Assembly (NCBI RefSeq): GCF_003628555.1 | Contig: NZ_CP021731.1 | Span: 3,286,001-3,350,000 of the forward strand | Direction: 5' to 3' | From: Azoarcus sp. DN11 | GTDB taxonomy: Bacteria > Pseudomonadota > Gammaproteobacteria > Burkholderiales > Rhodocyclaceae | Length of the DNA: 64,000 bases | In this document: one piece after another, positions 38,152-48,947 of the stretch | Position numbering within the stretch: the stretch's first letter is position 1 | Layout of the letters: the number at the start of each line of letters is the position of its first letter | Position numbers and translations under genes: made by a program | Notes under the pieces: generated by a model | What the model was told of the DNA's origin: nothing | Databases searched by the model: none | Seen by the model: the letters and a program-made list of their open reading frames with translations, nothing else

Positions 38152-38901
38152 TCACGACATGTACATACCGCCATTGACGTGCAGGGTCGTGCCCGTCACG
38201 TAAGCGGCAGCGGGCGAGGCGAGAAACGCCACCACCCCGGCGATTTCTTCCGGACGACCGAGACGTCCGAGTGCGATGTTGCCTAGCAGGGCGTCACGCG
38301 CGGCTTCGGGCAACGCGCGGGTCATGTCGGTGTCGATGAAGCCTGGCGCCACGCAATTCACGGTGATGTTGCGGCTGCCCAGTTCGCGCGCCAGCGCGCG
38401 GCTCATGCCGGCGACACCGGCCTTCGCGGCTGCGTAGTTCGCCTGCCCCGGGTTGCCGGCGCTGCCGACGACCGACGTGATGTTGATGATGCGACCGCCG
38501 CGCGCCTTCATCATGCCGCGCATGACGAGCCGCGACATGCGGAACACCGCCTTCAGGTTGGTGTCGATGACGGCATCCCACTCGTCGTCCTTCATGCGCA
38601 TCGCGAGATTGTCGCGCGTGATGCCCGCGTTGTTCACGAGGATCCCGACGGCGCCGAAACGCTTCTCGATGTCGCCGATCGCCGCTTCGCAGGCAGCCGC
38701 GTCGGTGACATTGAGGGCCATTCCGCAACCCTTGACACCGGCCTCCTGCAGACCCGTTTCGATATCCGCGGCACCGGACTCCGAGGTCGCGGTACCGATG
38801 ACGGTCGCACCGAGCCGCCCCAGTTCCAGGGCCACTGCCCGGCCGATTCCCCGCGAGGCGCCGGTAACGAGGGCCACCTGCCCTTCGAGCGAAAAACTCA
38901 T
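38152..38901 (-). CDS. fabG: FabG, 3-oxoacyl-ACP reductase
   Basis: 249 residues. An NADPH-dependent short-chain dehydrogenase: TGASRGIG cofactor loop (13-20), NNAG, catalytic Ser in TSVVGSAG and the Y-x-x-x-K in NYAAAKAG. The ATG at 38901 has GAGGTG 8 bases before it; a GTG 3 codons upstream overlaps the fabD stop and is less likely. Confidence 0.96.
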   Translation of the reverse strand: MSFSLEGQVALVTGASRGIGRAVALELGRLGATVIGTATSESGAADIETGLQEAGVKGCGMALNVTDAAACEAAIGDIEKRFGAVGILVNNAGITRDNLAMRMKDDEWDAVIDTNLKAVFRMSRLVMRGMMKARGGRIINITSVVGSAGNPGQANYAAAKAGVAGMSRALARELGSRNITVNCVAPGFIDTDMTRALPEAARDALLGNIALGRLGRPEEIAGVVAFLASPAAAYVTGTTLHVNGGMYMS

Positions 38902-38906
38902 CTGAA

Positions 38907-39836
38907 TCACCTCAGGGCCGCAATGGATTGTTCGAGACTGGCGGCGTCGTGGATCGACCCGCCCTGGACCTCACCCGCGATCCGCTTGGTCATGCCCGCG
39001 AGGACCTTGCCCGGACCGCATTCGAGGATGTGTCCCATGCCACGCCGCGCCATTTCCTGTACGAGCTCGATCCAGCGCACCGGCGAGAAGGCCTGCCGCA
39101 CCAGTGCGTCACGGATTTTCGCCGGGTCGTCGTAGGCCGCGACATCGACGTTGTTGAGCACGGCAATCCCGGGCTTGCCGATCGCCACCGACGCGAGGCG
39201 CTCGGCGAGGCGCTCGGCGGCCGGTTTCATCAGCGCGCAGTGGAACGGCGCACTCACCGGCAGCAGCATCGCGCGCTTCGCACCCCGCGCCTTCGCGGCT
39301 TCGATTGCACGCTCGACCGCCGCCTTGGCGCCGGCGATCACGATCTGGCCCGGCGCGTTCAGGTTGGCCGCCTCAACGACTTCCCCCTGCGCAGCCTCGG
39401 CGCAGGCCTCTCGAACCGCCTCCACTTCCAGCCCCAGCAACGCAGCCATGCCGCCTTCGCCGGCCGGAACGGCTTCCTGCATCGCCTGCGCGCGGAAACG
39501 CACGAGCGGCACCGCATCGGCGAAGGCCATCGCCCCCGCGGCGACGAGCGCCGAATACTCGCCGAGACTGTGACCGGCGACGAGTTGCGGCTTCGGGCCA
39601 CCGGCGGCAAGCCATGCGCGATAGGCGGCAACACCGGCGGTCAGCATCAGGGGTTGCGTATTGACGGTGAGCGCCAGGCGATCGGCAGGGCCGTCATTGA
39701 CCATCTGCCAGAGATCCTCACCGAGTGCATCCGACGCCTCGGCAAAGGTATCACGGACCTCGGCGCGGTCACCGTAAGCTGCCATCATTCCCACGGATTG
39801 GGAACCCTGTCCCGGAAACACCAGAGCAAAAGCCAT
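38907..39836 (-). CDS. fabD: FabD, malonyl-CoA:ACP transacylase
   Basis: 309 residues. It moves malonyl from CoA to ACP. Nucleophile Ser90 is in VAGHSLGEYSAL, with FPGQGSQ at the N-terminus, the conserved Arg in VRFRAQAMQ and the His in SAPFHCALM. It lies 15 bases after fabH and just before fabG. Confidence 0.97.
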   Translation of the reverse strand: MAFALVFPGQGSQSVGMMAAYGDRAEVRDTFAEASDALGEDLWQMVNDGPADRLALTVNTQPLMLTAGVAAYRAWLAAGGPKPQLVAGHSLGEYSALVAAGAMAFADAVPLVRFRAQAMQEAVPAGEGGMAALLGLEVEAVREACAEAAQGEVVEAANLNAPGQIVIAGAKAAVERAIEAAKARGAKRAMLLPVSAPFHCALMKPAAERLAERLASVAIGKPGIAVLNNVDVAAYDDPAKIRDALVRQAFSPVRWIELVQEMARRGMGHILECGPGKVLAGMTKRIAGEVQGGSIHDAASLEQSIAALR

Positions 39837-39851
39837 TGTTCTTGTCCTGTC

Positions 39852-40817
39852 TCAGAATTGGAGCAGCGCGGCGCCCCAGGTGAAGCCTCCGCCGACGCCT
39901 TCAATCACGATTCGCTGCCCCGGGCGGATATGCCCGTCACGAACGGCCAGATCGAGCGCAAGCGGGATCGAGGCGGCTGACGTGTTGCCGTGGCGGTCGA
40001 CCGTGGTGATCACCTTCTCCATCGGCACACCGAGCCGTCTGGCGGTCGCCTGGATGATGCGGATGTTCGCCTGGTGCGGAATCATCCAGTCCACCTGCCC
40101 GGCCTCGACCCCGACCTGCGCGAGCACTTCATGCGCGACTTCGCCCAGCACTTTGACCGCAAATTTGAATACGGCCTGACCATCCATGCGCAGGAACGGG
40201 TCCCCGATCACCTGCCCCGCGGCGACCGCGCCCGGCACGCAGAGGATCGGATGATGGCTGCCATCCGCATGCAGCGAGGTCGACAGGATACCCGGCGCGT
40301 CGGAAGCCTCGAGCACGACAGCGCCGGCCCCGTCGCCGAACAGCACACAGGTGCCGCGATCGGACCAGTCGAGGATGCGTGAGAACACTTCGGCGCCGAC
40401 CACCAGGGCGCGCTTGTGGCTGCCCGAACGGATGAACTTCTCGGCGATCGTCAGGCCATAAACGAAGCCCGTGCACACTGCCTGCACGTCGAATGCGGCA
40501 GCGCCATTGCGAATGCCGAGTTTTGCCTGAAGCAGCGTCGCCGTGCTCGGAAAAATGCAATCGGGCGTGGACGTCGCAACGATAAGAAGATCGATGTCTT
40601 CCGGCCGAAGCCCTGCGGCCTCGATGGCACGACGGCTCGCTTCGCAGGCGAGATCGCTCGAGGTGACCTCCGGGGCAGCCAGATGGCGCGCGCGGATGCC
40701 CGTACGCTCAACGATCCACTGGTCGGACGTATCGATGCCGCGCGCCACCAGATCATCGTTGCTGACCGGATCGCCCGGCAGGAAGCTCCCGGTACCGGCG
40801 ATTCGTGCATAGATCAT
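39852..40817 (-). CDS. fabH: FabH, beta-ketoacyl-ACP synthase III
   Basis: 321 residues. It starts chains by condensing acetyl-CoA with malonyl-ACP. Catalytic Cys115 in [11 protein letters not shown], His in [10 protein letters not shown] and Asn in [11 protein letters not shown]. The ATG overlaps the plsX stop (ATGA). Confidence 0.97.
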   Translation of the reverse strand: MIYARIAGTGSFLPGDPVSNDDLVARGIDTSDQWIVERTGIRARHLAAPEVTSSDLACEASRRAIEAAGLRPEDIDLLIVATSTPDCIFPSTATLLQAKLGIRNGAAAFDVQAVCTGFVYGLTIAEKFIRSGSHKRALVVGAEVFSRILDWSDRGTCVLFGDGAGAVVLEASDAPGILSTSLHADGSHHPILCVPGAVAAGQVIGDPFLRMDGQAVFKFAVKVLGEVAHEVLAQVGVEAGQVDWMIPHQANIRIIQATARRLGVPMEKVITTVDRHGNTSAASIPLALDLAVRDGHIRPGQRIVIEGVGGGFTWGAALLQF

Positions 40818-41827
40818 GCTGCTCTCCCCATTGCCACCATGCGCTCGCTGATGCGCTCAACCAAACGGTTGGACGCAGCCTCGGCAGCCCGGTGAATCGC
40901 CTGCTCGAACGCATAGGCGTCGGCAGAACCATGGCTCTTGACCACCACGCCGCGCAGACCGACGAGGGCCGCACCGTTGTAGCGACGGTGATCGACGCGA
41001 TTCTTGAAGCGCTTGAGCGCCGGCATTGCAACGACAGCCATTGCCTTCGTCAACAGGCTTCTACTGAATTCTTCCTTGAGGAAGGCCGCCAGCATCTGTG
41101 CCAGCCCCTCGGACGTCTTCAGGGCCACGTTGCCGACGAAGCCGTCGCACACGACCACATCGGTCGTTCCCTTGTAGATGTCGTCCCCTTCCACGTTGCC
41201 GTAGAAGTTCAGCCCGCTTGTGCGAAGCAGCTCGCCCGCGCGCTTGACGACATCGTTGCCCTTGATCGCCTCTTCGCCGATATTCAGCAGGCCGACCGAC
41301 GGACGATCCACGTGCTCGACCGCCGACACCAACATCGCCCCCATGATCCCGAACTGAAGCAGGTGCTCGGGTTCGCAATCGACGTTGGCACCGAGATCGA
41401 GGACGTACACCTGCCCCTTGCGCGCCGGCAGGATCGTCGCGATCGCCGGGCGGTCGATACCGTCTAGTGTCTTGAGGACAAAGCGCGAGATCGCCATCAG
41501 GGCGCCGGTATTTCCCGCGGAGACGGCTGCCTGGGCCTTGCCAGCCTTGACAAGGTTCACCGCCACGCGCATCGACGAATCCTTCTTCGTGCGCATGGCA
41601 ATTGCGGGCGGATCGCCCATCTCGACGACCTCGGAGGCCACCTGGACGGAGACGCGATCGCCAAAACCATGACCGATCGCGGCAACGGCCTGCTCGAGCG
41701 CATCCGCGCGCCCGACCAGAATCACGTTCGCCGCGGGATGGTTGCGCAAGAAGGCCTGCGCGGCCGGCACCGTCACGGACGGGCCATGATCGCCACCCAT
41801 GCAATCTATCGCAACGGTGACACCCAT
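40814..41827 (-). CDS. plsX: PlsX, phosphate acyltransferase
   Basis: 337 residues from [15 protein letters not shown]. It makes acyl-phosphate from acyl-ACP for PlsY in phospholipid synthesis. Motifs [18 protein letters not shown] and [17 protein letters not shown] are family-typical. The frame opens earlier (TTG 41842), but the chosen ATG gives the family N-terminus. The rpmF-plsX-fab order is conserved. Confidence 0.96.
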   Translation of the reverse strand: MGVTVAIDCMGGDHGPSVTVPAAQAFLRNHPAANVILVGRADALEQAVAAIGHGFGDRVSVQVASEVVEMGDPPAIAMRTKKDSSMRVAVNLVKAGKAQAAVSAGNTGALMAISRFVLKTLDGIDRPAIATILPARKGQVYVLDLGANVDCEPEHLLQFGIMGAMLVSAVEHVDRPSVGLLNIGEEAIKGNDVVKRAGELLRTSGLNFYGNVEGDDIYKGTTDVVVCDGFVGNVALKTSEGLAQMLAAFLKEEFSRSLLTKAMAVVAMPALKRFKNRVDHRRYNGAALVGLRGVVVKSHGSADAYAFEQAIHRAAEAASNRLVERISERMVAMGRAA

Positions 41828-41913
41828 CGTGTTTTCGTGCAATTCGAACAGGGAATCAGGATGAAAAAACGGCGCAGGCGCCCGAAGCGCTGCGCCGCCT
41901 TGAGGGACCGGAC

Positions 41914-42093
41914 TTATTCGCCCTTGGTCTTGACGACTTTCTTGCCGCGATACACACCGCTCGGGCTGATGTGATGACGCAGATGAACTTCGCCGGTGGT
42001 CGCTTCGACCGCGAGCGGAGGGTTGGTCAGGAAGTCGTGGGCGCGATGCATGCCACGCTTGGAGGGGGATTTCTTGTTCTGCTGAACGGCCAT
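41914..42093 (-). CDS. rpmF: Ribosomal protein L32
   Basis: 59 residues, [19 protein letters not shown] then [20 protein letters not shown] and a C-terminus [11 protein letters not shown]. It is a small basic 50S protein. This is the form without the four zinc cysteines. A strong AGGAG lies 6 bases before the ATG. It is between yceD and plsX, the usual place. Confidence 0.96.
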   Translation of the reverse strand: MAVQQNKKSPSKRGMHRAHDFLTNPPLAVEATTGEVHLRHHISPSGVYRGKKVVKTKGE

Positions 42094-42120
42094 GAAAAAC
42101 TCCTAGTACAAATATCGCGC

Positions 42121-42624
42121 CTATTCCGCGCTGTCGGTCTTGCGCAACTTCTCAAGCGACGCGAACGGCGATTCCTTTACGGCGCCACCATCCGGGCGGG
42201 GCGCCTCACACTGTTCATGCCGAGGCGCGATTGGCACCGCCAGCACGATCTCATCCTCTACCAACGCCCTCACATCCATGTCGGGCGTCGCTTCAATCGC
42301 ATCGAACTCGTCTTCTTCCAGCTCGTCTTCCGGGATCGGCTGACCGGGCCGGACCAGTTCGAACTGCACCTTCACCCCGAGCGGCCACGCCATCGAGCCG
42401 AGGCACCGCTGGCAGCGCACGCGCAGTTCGCCGGTAATGGCGAGCTGCATGCGAGGCTTGCGATCGATCCCCATCTCGCCGACCAGGCTGAACTGCACCT
42501 CGCCGGATTTGTCCAGCAGCACGTCGGCCAGGCGCGACAACTCAGCCAGCGGAATGGTGCCGATCAGGCTGCGGCCTTCAGCTGCGAACTTGAACGGATC
42601 CGGAATAACGCTTCGTTGCGGCAT
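42121..42624 (-). CDS. yceD: YceD (DUF177) protein, large-ribosomal-RNA accumulation factor
   Basis: 167 residues. DUF177 marks: [20 protein letters not shown], the cysteine pair in VRCQRCLG and an acidic middle [12 protein letters not shown], ending [17 protein letters not shown]. Homologues are needed for normal 23S rRNA levels. It is directly upstream of rpmF (27 bases) and probably co-transcribed. Confidence 0.9.
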   Translation of the reverse strand: MPQRSVIPDPFKFAAEGRSLIGTIPLAELSRLADVLLDKSGEVQFSLVGEMGIDRKPRMQLAITGELRVRCQRCLGSMAWPLGVKVQFELVRPGQPIPEDELEEDEFDAIEATPDMDVRALVEDEIVLAVPIAPRHEQCEAPRPDGGAVKESPFASLEKLRKTDSAE

Positions 42625-42758
42625 AAGGGGCGCATGATATTATTTTCGGCTTCCCCTGTCAAAAGTACCGACCCCCTGTTTTCAAGGGCTTGCACTGCCG
42701 ACCGGATCGCGCTGCGCCGGAATGGCCCGACCGGCGCGCCAACAACCTCTCTGCGACC

Positions 42759-43334
42759 ATGAAACTCGTACTTGCATCGACTTCCACCTATCGCCGCCTG
42801 CTACTCGAACGCTTCCAGACGCCGTTCGAAACAGCCAGCCCGCAGGTCGACGAAACCCCCTTGCCCGGTGAAACGCCTCCCGCTACCGCGAACCGCCTCG
42901 CGATCGAAAAGGCACAAGCCGTCGCCCGCAATTACGCCGACGCGCTGGTGATCGGCAGCGACCAGGTCGCCCACATCGGCGAGGAGATCTTCGGCAAACC
43001 CGGCACCGTCGCGCGGGCAATCGCCCAGCTGCACCGCATGCGCGGCCAGGCAGTGACCTTCCACACGGCGCTCGCCGTGGTGAACACGCGCACCGGACAG
43101 GTACGCAGCGAGAGCGTCCCGACCTTTGTGCGCTTCCGCGAACTCGGCGACGAGGAAATCCGGCGCTATGTCGACAAGGAGCGCCCACTCGATTGTGCCG
43201 GCAGCGCCAAATCGGAAGGGCTCGGCATCACGCTTCTCGAGTCGTTGTCCGGCGACGATCCGACCGCCCTCATCGGCCTTCCGCTCATCGCCCTGTCGCG
43301 CCTCCTGCGCGCGGAAGGCGTGCAACTCCCATGA
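42759..43334 (+). CDS. yceF: Maf-family nucleotide pyrophosphatase (YceF type)
   Basis: 191 residues from MKLVLASTSTYRRLLLERF. Maf-like house-cleaning nucleotide pyrophosphatase; the context beside yceD-rpmF-plsX and the motif VIGSDQVAHIGEEIFGKPG point to the YceF subgroup, which acts on 7-methyl-GTP. It is divergent from yceD. The stop overlaps the methyltransferase start (ATGA). Confidence 0.9.
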   Translation: MKLVLASTSTYRRLLLERFQTPFETASPQVDETPLPGETPPATANRLAIEKAQAVARNYADALVIGSDQVAHIGEEIFGKPGTVARAIAQLHRMRGQAVTFHTALAVVNTRTGQVRSESVPTFVRFRELGDEEIRRYVDKERPLDCAGSAKSEGLGITLLESLSGDDPTALIGLPLIALSRLLRAEGVQLP

Positions 43335-44050
43335 CTGCGCAGCGCGGCTCGCTTTTCCTTGTCCCGGTGAGCCTGGGCGACACGGCCTGTGAGCACATCC
43401 TCCCGCGCGACGTGGCGCGGATTACGCGCGGGATCCGCCACTTCGTCGTCGAGAACGCAAAGACCGCGCGCGCCGAGCTGAAGCGCCTCGAACACCCCGG
43501 CCCGTTGCGCGAGATCGACATCCAGCCACTACCCGAAAAGGGCGACAACGCATCGCTCGACGCCCTGCTCGCGCCGGCCTTCGATGGCCAGGACATCGGC
43601 CTGATGTCGGAAGCGGGCTGCCCTGCGGTCGCCGATCCGGGCGCGCGGCTGGTCGCACGCGCACACGCGCGAGGCATTCCCGTGCGCCCGCTGGTCGGCC
43701 CGTCGTCAATCCTTCTCGCCCTGATGGCGTCGGGCCTGAACGGCCAGAGCTTTGCGTTCAACGGCTATCTGCCGGTTTCCGAGGCCGAGCGTGACAGCCG
43801 CATCCGACAGCTCGAGGACGAATCGCGCCGTCAGCGGCGGACCCAGATTTTCATCGAAACGCCCTACCGCAACGAGCGGCTGTTCGACGCACTACTGGCA
43901 ATCTGCCGACCGGCGACGCGCCTCTGCGTCGCGCGGGAACTGACGACAGCCAACGAGTGGATCGGCAGCGCGAGCATTGCGGACTGGCGCAAGGGACCGA
44001 AGCCCGAACTGGCGAAACGGCCGGCGCTGTTCCTGATTCTGGCGGACTGA
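43331..44050 (+). CDS. SAM-dependent methyltransferase of the tetrapyrrole-methylase fold (RsmI-like)
   Basis: 239 residues. N-terminal LFLVPVSLGD, then EAGCPAVADPGARLV and VGPSSILLALMASGL are the SAM-binding elements of the family shared with RsmI (16S rRNA C1402 2'-O-methyltransferase). The close relative is the short second RsmI-like paralogue found next to yceF in Betaproteobacteria, so the substrate is uncertain. Start at the ATG inside the yceF stop. Confidence 0.82.
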   Translation: MTAQRGSLFLVPVSLGDTACEHILPRDVARITRGIRHFVVENAKTARAELKRLEHPGPLREIDIQPLPEKGDNASLDALLAPAFDGQDIGLMSEAGCPAVADPGARLVARAHARGIPVRPLVGPSSILLALMASGLNGQSFAFNGYLPVSEAERDSRIRQLEDESRRQRRTQIFIETPYRNERLFDALLAICRPATRLCVARELTTANEWIGSASIADWRKGPKPELAKRPALFLILAD

Positions 44051-44059
44051 TCTACACGT

Positions 44060-44716
44060 TCAGGTGTTCTCACGGAGCCACAGCGCCAGCTCCGCCAGCG
44101 AGTCGACCAGACCGATCACTTCCTCGCCCTCCAGCACCGACCTCGGGTGCGCGCCGAAAGCCACCCCCAGCCCCGCGACCCCGGCGTTTCTCGCCATCTG
44201 CAGATCGTGGGTGGTGTCACCGACCATCAGCGTGCGCTCCTGTACGACGCCCAGCTCGGCCATGATCTCCTCCAGCATCGCCGGATGAGGTTTCGAGAAA
44301 CACTCGTCCGCACAGCGCGTACTGTCGAAGAACGACCCGAGCCCGCTGCGCTCGAGCGCGCGATCGAGTCCCGGCCGGCTCTTTCCCGTCGCCACGGCCA
44401 GCATGCGACCGGCAGCCGCGAGTTCCTCGATCATTTCGTATGCGCCGGGGAACAGCGACAATTCATGATCCCGCGACAGGTAGTGATAGCGGTAGCGCTC
44501 GGCCATCCTGGGGTAATCGGCCTCGGGCAGATCGGGCACTGCATGGCGCAAGGCGTCGGCGAGCCCCAATCCGATAACGTGCCGCGCACGCGCCTCGGAC
44601 GGCTCCGGCAGATTCAAGTCGCGTGACGCGGCCATGATGGCATGGACGATCGCGGCGGCCGAATCCATCAGGGTCCCGTCCCAGTCGAAAACGATGAGAT
44701 CGTAACGATTAGCCAT
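44060..44716 (-). CDS. gph: HAD-superfamily hydrolase, phosphoglycolate phosphatase-like
   Basis: 218 residues. HAD motifs: nucleophile FDWDGTLMDS (I), VATGKS (II) and SKPHPAML ... MVGDTTHDLQMARNAG (III-IV). A helical cap domain (about 16-80) fits the Gph/PGP subgroup. Next to rluC, where this gene is usual. The exact substrate is not certain. The start overlaps the rluC stop by 8 bases. Confidence 0.82.
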   Translation of the reverse strand: MANRYDLIVFDWDGTLMDSAAAIVHAIMAASRDLNLPEPSEARARHVIGLGLADALRHAVPDLPEADYPRMAERYRYHYLSRDHELSLFPGAYEMIEELAAAGRMLAVATGKSRPGLDRALERSGLGSFFDSTRCADECFSKPHPAMLEEIMAELGVVQERTLMVGDTTHDLQMARNAGVAGLGVAFGAHPRSVLEGEEVIGLVDSLAELALWLRENT

Positions 44717-45668
44717 TCTTGTCTGACTCGCTTGCATCCAGATGATCGACAAAGCCTTGCAATTCATCGGGCAGGGGTGATTGCAGCGCGATCGTCTCAC
44801 CCGTCAGCGGGTGCTCGAAGGACAGATAGGCGGCGTGCAGGAACATCCGCTTCAGGCCTTCCTGCTCCAGCGCCTTGTTACGCGGAAAATCCCCGTACTT
44901 GTCGTCGCCGCAGAGCGGAAAGCCAAGATGGGCGAGATGCACACGGATCTGATGGGTGCGGCCGGTCTTGAGTTCCACTTCGAGAAGACTGAAACGCTGC
45001 CAGCGCCTGACGAGCCGCACCACGCTGTGAGCGGGCTTGCCCTCGCCACTCACACGCACGCGGCGCTCGCCTTCTGGCGTCAGGTACTTGAACAGCGGTT
45101 CCTTCACGTGCTGCAAAGGGTTGGCCCAGCGCCCCGGCACCAGCGTGAGGTAGCGCTTTTCGACGCGCCCCTCACGCATCATGTCGTGCAGGGCCGTCAG
45201 CGCCGAACGCTTCTTGGCAATAATGAGCAGGCCTGACGTTTCCCGATCGATCCGATGGGCCAATTCGAGCATGCGCGCGTCCGGGCGTTGACTGCGCAAC
45301 TGCTCGATGACGCCGAAGCTCACGCCGCTACCCCCATGCACCGCCTTGCCCGAGGGTTTGTCGATGACGAGCAACGCGTCGTCTTCGTACACGACCGGCA
45401 GCGGCTTGCCTGCAGGCGCAGCCGCGGGCGCATCGCGCGCCGCCACGCGCACCGGGGGAATGCGCACTTCGTCGCCGAGCGCGAGACGGTAAGTCGGGCC
45501 GACCCGCCCGCCATTCACGCGCACTTCCCCGCTGCGCAGGATCCGATAGACGTGGCTCTTCGGCACGCCCTTGCACACGCGCATCAGGTAGTTATCTATC
45601 CGCTGCCCTGCGACCGAATCGTCCACGCGCTCGCGTCGCACCGCGGCCACTTTGCCTTGTGCCATCAT
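44709..45668 (-). CDS. rluC: RluC-type 23S rRNA pseudouridine synthase
   Basis: 319 residues from the first of two adjacent ATGs. S4 RNA-binding domain (QRIDNYLMRVCKGVPKSHVY ... GEVRVNGGR, about 25-75), then the RluA-type catalytic domain with Asp in AHRIDRETSGLLI and GRTHQIRVHLAHLG. RluC modifies U955, U2504 and U2580 of 23S rRNA in E. coli. It is divergent from rne, as in many Proteobacteria. The longer open frame upstream is in the rne leader and not protein-like. Confidence 0.92.
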   Translation of the reverse strand: MMAQGKVAAVRRERVDDSVAGQRIDNYLMRVCKGVPKSHVYRILRSGEVRVNGGRVGPTYRLALGDEVRIPPVRVAARDAPAAAPAGKPLPVVYEDDALLVIDKPSGKAVHGGSGVSFGVIEQLRSQRPDARMLELAHRIDRETSGLLIIAKKRSALTALHDMMREGRVEKRYLTLVPGRWANPLQHVKEPLFKYLTPEGERRVRVSGEGKPAHSVVRLVRRWQRFSLLEVELKTGRTHQIRVHLAHLGFPLCGDDKYGDFPRNKALEQEGLKRMFLHAAYLSFEHPLTGETIALQSPLPDELQGFVDHLDASESDKNG

Positions 45669-46048
45669 CCTGAAATATATTTGCCGCCGGTCAGTCCCGG
45701 TCTGGTCGACGTCCCTCGCGCAACGATGCGGAGGAAAGCGGTCGACAGCGAGCCCCAGAAGAGCTCCCGGACGACCAAAACGTGCTGTCGTTGCCGAAAA
45801 AGGCACCGATGGTAACGCAATCGACAATCTTCGATCCATTGGATTGAACAAAGACGCGTAACGCACACCCGCAGGATCAAGCGTTCCGGCCCGAAGGCGG
45901 GAGCGCGCGAAATTCGACCAGCCGACCCATCACAGCCTTTACCGACCGGAAAAAAGTAGAACAACCTACCCGCTCCTGATCACGTAACAAGCGCGATGGT
46001 GCGCGCCGTTCGTCCTGCCCGTGGGTTTCGCGCGGGGGAACGAAATCA
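45669..46048. promoter_or_regulatory. Intergenic leader between rluC and rne
   Basis: 380 bases with no gene. It must hold the divergent promoters of rluC and rne. In E. coli, rne has a structured leader of similar length through which RNase E limits its own mRNA; a similar role is possible here. GGGGGAA lies before the rne ATG. Confidence 0.45.
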
Positions 46049-48922
46049 ATGAAGCGCATGCTTTTCAATGCGACGCAGGCCGAGGAACTGCGCGTCGCAA
46101 TCGTGGATGGTCAGAAACTGATCGACCTCGATATCGAATCGGCCGCCAAGGAACAACGCAAGAGCAACATCTACAAAGCCGTCATCACCCGCATCGAGCC
46201 CAGCCTCGAAGCGGCGTTCGTCGATTACGGCTCGGAACGGCACGGGTTCTTGCCGTTCAAGGAAATTTCCCGCTCCTACTTCGCCCCGGGCGTGGATGCC
46301 GGCAAGGCACGCATCCAGGATGCGCTGAAGGAAGGGCAGGAGCTGATCGTCCAGGTCGAGAAGGACGAGCGCGGCAACAAGGGCGCCGCGCTCACCACCT
46401 ACATCTCGCTGGCCGGACGCTACCTCGTCCTGATGCCGAACAACCCGCGCGGCGGCGGCGTGTCGCGACGCGTCGAGGGTGACGAGCGCAGCGAGCTGCG
46501 CGAAGTCATGGACCAGCTCGAAGTGCCGCAGGGCATGAGCCTGATCGCACGCACGGCGGCAATCGGACGCAACGCCGAGGAACTGCAGTGGGACCTCAAC
46601 TACCTGCTGCAACTGTGGCGCGCCATCGACGGTGCTGCGCAGTCGCAGTCGGGCGCATTCCTGATCTACCAGGAAGGCAGCCTCGTGATCCGAGCGATCC
46701 GTGATTACTTCCAGCCGGATATCGGCGAGATCCTGATCGATACCGACGACGTGCACGAACAGGCGCAGCAGTTCATGGCGCACGTGATGCCGGGGAACGT
46801 GAACCGCGTGAAGCGTTACAGCGACGACGTGCCGCTGTTCTCGCGCTTCCAGATCGAGCACCAGATCGAGTCGGCCTACTCGCGCCAGGTGGGCCTGCCG
46901 AGCGGCGGCGCGGTCGTGATCGACCACACTGAAGCCCTCGTGTCGATCGATGTGAACTCCGGGCGCTCGACCAAGGGCGCGGACATCGAGGAAACGGCCT
47001 TCCGCACCAACCTCGAAGCGGCCGAGGAGATCGCGCGCCAGCTTCGCCTGCGTGACCTGGGCGGCCTGATCGTCATCGACTTCATCGACATGGAGTCGCA
47101 GAAGAATCAGCGCGAGGTCGAAAACCGGCTGCGCGACGCACTGCGGCATGACCGCGCGCGAGTCCAGACGGGGAAGATCAGCCGCTTCGGCCTGCTCGAA
47201 CTGTCGCGCCAGCGCCTGCGCCCCGCCCTCGCGGAAACCAGCTACATCCCCTGCCCGCGCTGCAGCGGCACCGGCCATATCCGCAGCACCGAGTCGTCGG
47301 CGCTGCACATCCTGCGCATCCTCGAAGAGGAGGCGATGAAGGAAAATACGGGCGCCGTGCATCTGCAGGTGCCCGTGGATGTCGCAACCTTCCTGCTCAA
47401 CGAGAAGCGCTCCGACATCGCGCATATCGAGTACCGGCACAAGATCCAGCTGATCATCATCCCCAACCGCCATCTCGAGACGCCGCACCACGAGATCATC
47501 CGTCTGCGCCACGATCAGCTGAACCTGGAAGAACTCACGTTGGCGAGCTACCAGATGGTCGGCAAGCCCCCGGCCGAAGTCGATCTGCGCCTGCCGACCA
47601 AGGACGACAAGAAGCCCGCGCGGGCCGAGGCGGTGGTGAAGGGTATCGCCCCCGCACAACCCGCGCCGGTCGTGGAGCCGAAGCCCGAGGCAGCGCCCGC
47701 TCCGGCCGCTCAGCCGGGCCTGATTGCCCGCCTGTTCGCCTGGCTGCGTGGCGAAAAGGCTGCGCCCGCCCCGCAACCCGCCGAGGAAGCACAACCCAAG
47801 CGCGAACCGCGCCCGCGCGGCGAGCGCGGCGAAGGCCGCCGCGGCGGCAATGGGCGCAACCGTCGTGAAGGTCAGCGCGGCGAACGCGAGGAATCCGCAC
47901 AGGCCGCCCGCAGCGGCGGACGGAGCGAACGGCCCGAGCGCGCCGAGCGACCGGAGCGCGCCGAGCGACCGGAGCGTGCGGAACGGCCGGAACGCGCAGA
48001 ACGCCCCGAGCGCGCGGAACGCACGGAGCGGGCCGAAGGCGGCGAAGGCCGCGCCCGGCAAGGGCGCGCACCACGTCAGCCCAAGGCCGTCGAGGCGGCA
48101 GAAGGCGCGATCGCACAGCCGGTCGTCGACACGGCCGCTGCAGCGGCTGCCCCGGGAGTGACCGACGCACCGGTCGCACCAGCCGGCGAGGAAGGCGCGC
48201 CCGAGAAGCGTCGCCGTCGCAGCCGTGGTCGCCGCGACCGCCGTACCGGTGAGGAGCAAGGCGCACTCGCTGCAAGCGCCGACGCAGAAGCCGCAAGTGA
48301 GACGGCCCAGCCCGAGCAGCCCGCGGAGGCTGTTGCCACCATCGCCGCGGAAACCCAACCGATCGTCGTCGCGGAAGCCGAAGCCCCCCTGCCAGTCGTT
48401 GCGAGCCCGGCCGAAGCCGTTCCCGCGGGGATCGAGGAGGCACCGATGCCGGTTCTTGCTGCCGCGACTGCGGCCGTCGAGCCGGCCGCTGGCGAACAGC
48501 CCGCCGAAGCTCCGCAAGCCGTTGAGCCCGCGGAAATGGCTGCCGAGCCGGTCATGCAAGCCGAGGAAGCCACCCCGGCCCCCGAGGCCGTTGTCGTGAC
48601 CGAGGTCGAGGCGCCGGCCCCTGCAGAAGCTCCTGTCGTCATCGCACCGACCGTGGCGGCCGAATCGGTTGCCCCCGTCGAGCCGGTCGTGGTCAACAAG
48701 GTGTCGGAAGCCGCTCGTGCGCCGTCCGCCCCCATCGACCTTGGCAGCTCACTGACCGAAAGCGGGCTGGTGATGATCGAGACCAGCCGCGAGAAGGTTC
48801 AGGCCTTTGCCGAAGCGCACGCCGAAGAGGCCCCTGCCCGCCCGCTCGGCCGACGCCCCCGCCCGCAGAGCGTTATCGCGGACGAGCCGTTGCAGCAGGT
48901 GGAAACCCACAAGCCGCACTGA
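46049..48922 (+). CDS. rne: Ribonuclease E
   Basis: 957 residues. The N-terminal catalytic half holds the S1 domain (about 35-125), the 5' sensor and RNase H-like region, the DNase I-like subdomain with [13 protein letters not shown] and [13 protein letters not shown] (Mg-binding Asp), and the zinc link [10 protein letters not shown] (Cys-x2-Cys). The C-terminal half (from about 510) is Pro/Ala/Glu- and Arg-rich, probably disordered, and includes a five-residue repeat block near 626-665. It is the main endoribonuclease for mRNA decay and rRNA/tRNA processing and the degradosome scaffold. It is single-gene, with its own terminator. Confidence 0.96.
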   Translation: MKRMLFNATQAEELRVAIVDGQKLIDLDIESAAKEQRKSNIYKAVITRIEPSLEAAFVDYGSERHGFLPFKEISRSYFAPGVDAGKARIQDALKEGQELIVQVEKDERGNKGAALTTYISLAGRYLVLMPNNPRGGGVSRRVEGDERSELREVMDQLEVPQGMSLIARTAAIGRNAEELQWDLNYLLQLWRAIDGAAQSQSGAFLIYQEGSLVIRAIRDYFQPDIGEILIDTDDVHEQAQQFMAHVMPGNVNRVKRYSDDVPLFSRFQIEHQIESAYSRQVGLPSGGAVVIDHTEALVSIDVNSGRSTKGADIEETAFRTNLEAAEEIARQLRLRDLGGLIVIDFIDMESQKNQREVENRLRDALRHDRARVQTGKISRFGLLELSRQRLRPALAETSYIPCPRCSGTGHIRSTESSALHILRILEEEAMKENTGAVHLQVPVDVATFLLNEKRSDIAHIEYRHKIQLIIIPNRHLETPHHEIIRLRHDQLNLEELTLASYQMVGKPPAEVDLRLPTKDDKKPARAEAVVKGIAPAQPAPVVEPKPEAAPAPAAQPGLIARLFAWLRGEKAAPAPQPAEEAQPKREPRPRGERGEGRRGGNGRNRREGQRGEREESAQAARSGGRSERPERAERPERAERPERAERPERAERPERAERTERAEGGEGRARQGRAPRQPKAVEAAEGAIAQPVVDTAAAAAAPGVTDAPVAPAGEEGAPEKRRRRSRGRRDRRTGEEQGALAASADAEAASETAQPEQPAEAVATIAAETQPIVVAEAEAPLPVVASPAEAVPAGIEEAPMPVLAAATAAVEPAAGEQPAEAPQAVEPAEMAAEPVMQAEEATPAPEAVVVTEVEAPAPAEAPVVIAPTVAAESVAPVEPVVVNKVSEAARAPSAPIDLGSSLTESGLVMIETSREKVQAFAEAHAEEAPARPLGRRPRPQSVIADEPLQQVETHKPH
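47925..48045 (+). repeat. 15-bp tandem repeats in rne (R-P-E-R-A-E)
   Basis: About seven imperfect copies of a 15-base unit encoding RPERAE/ERAER in the disordered tail of RNase E. The units vary at third positions. In other RNase E proteins, arginine-rich blocks here bind RNA. Copy number may vary between strains. Confidence 0.8.
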
Positions 48923-48947
48923 CCTCCAGGTCACGATGCAACAGGGA

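Noticed and set aside
46046-48559. 837-codon open frame on the minus strand across rne
   Set aside because: It is the antisense shadow of the rne coding frame in GC-rich DNA, with low-complexity cysteine- and glycine-rich translation and no domain.
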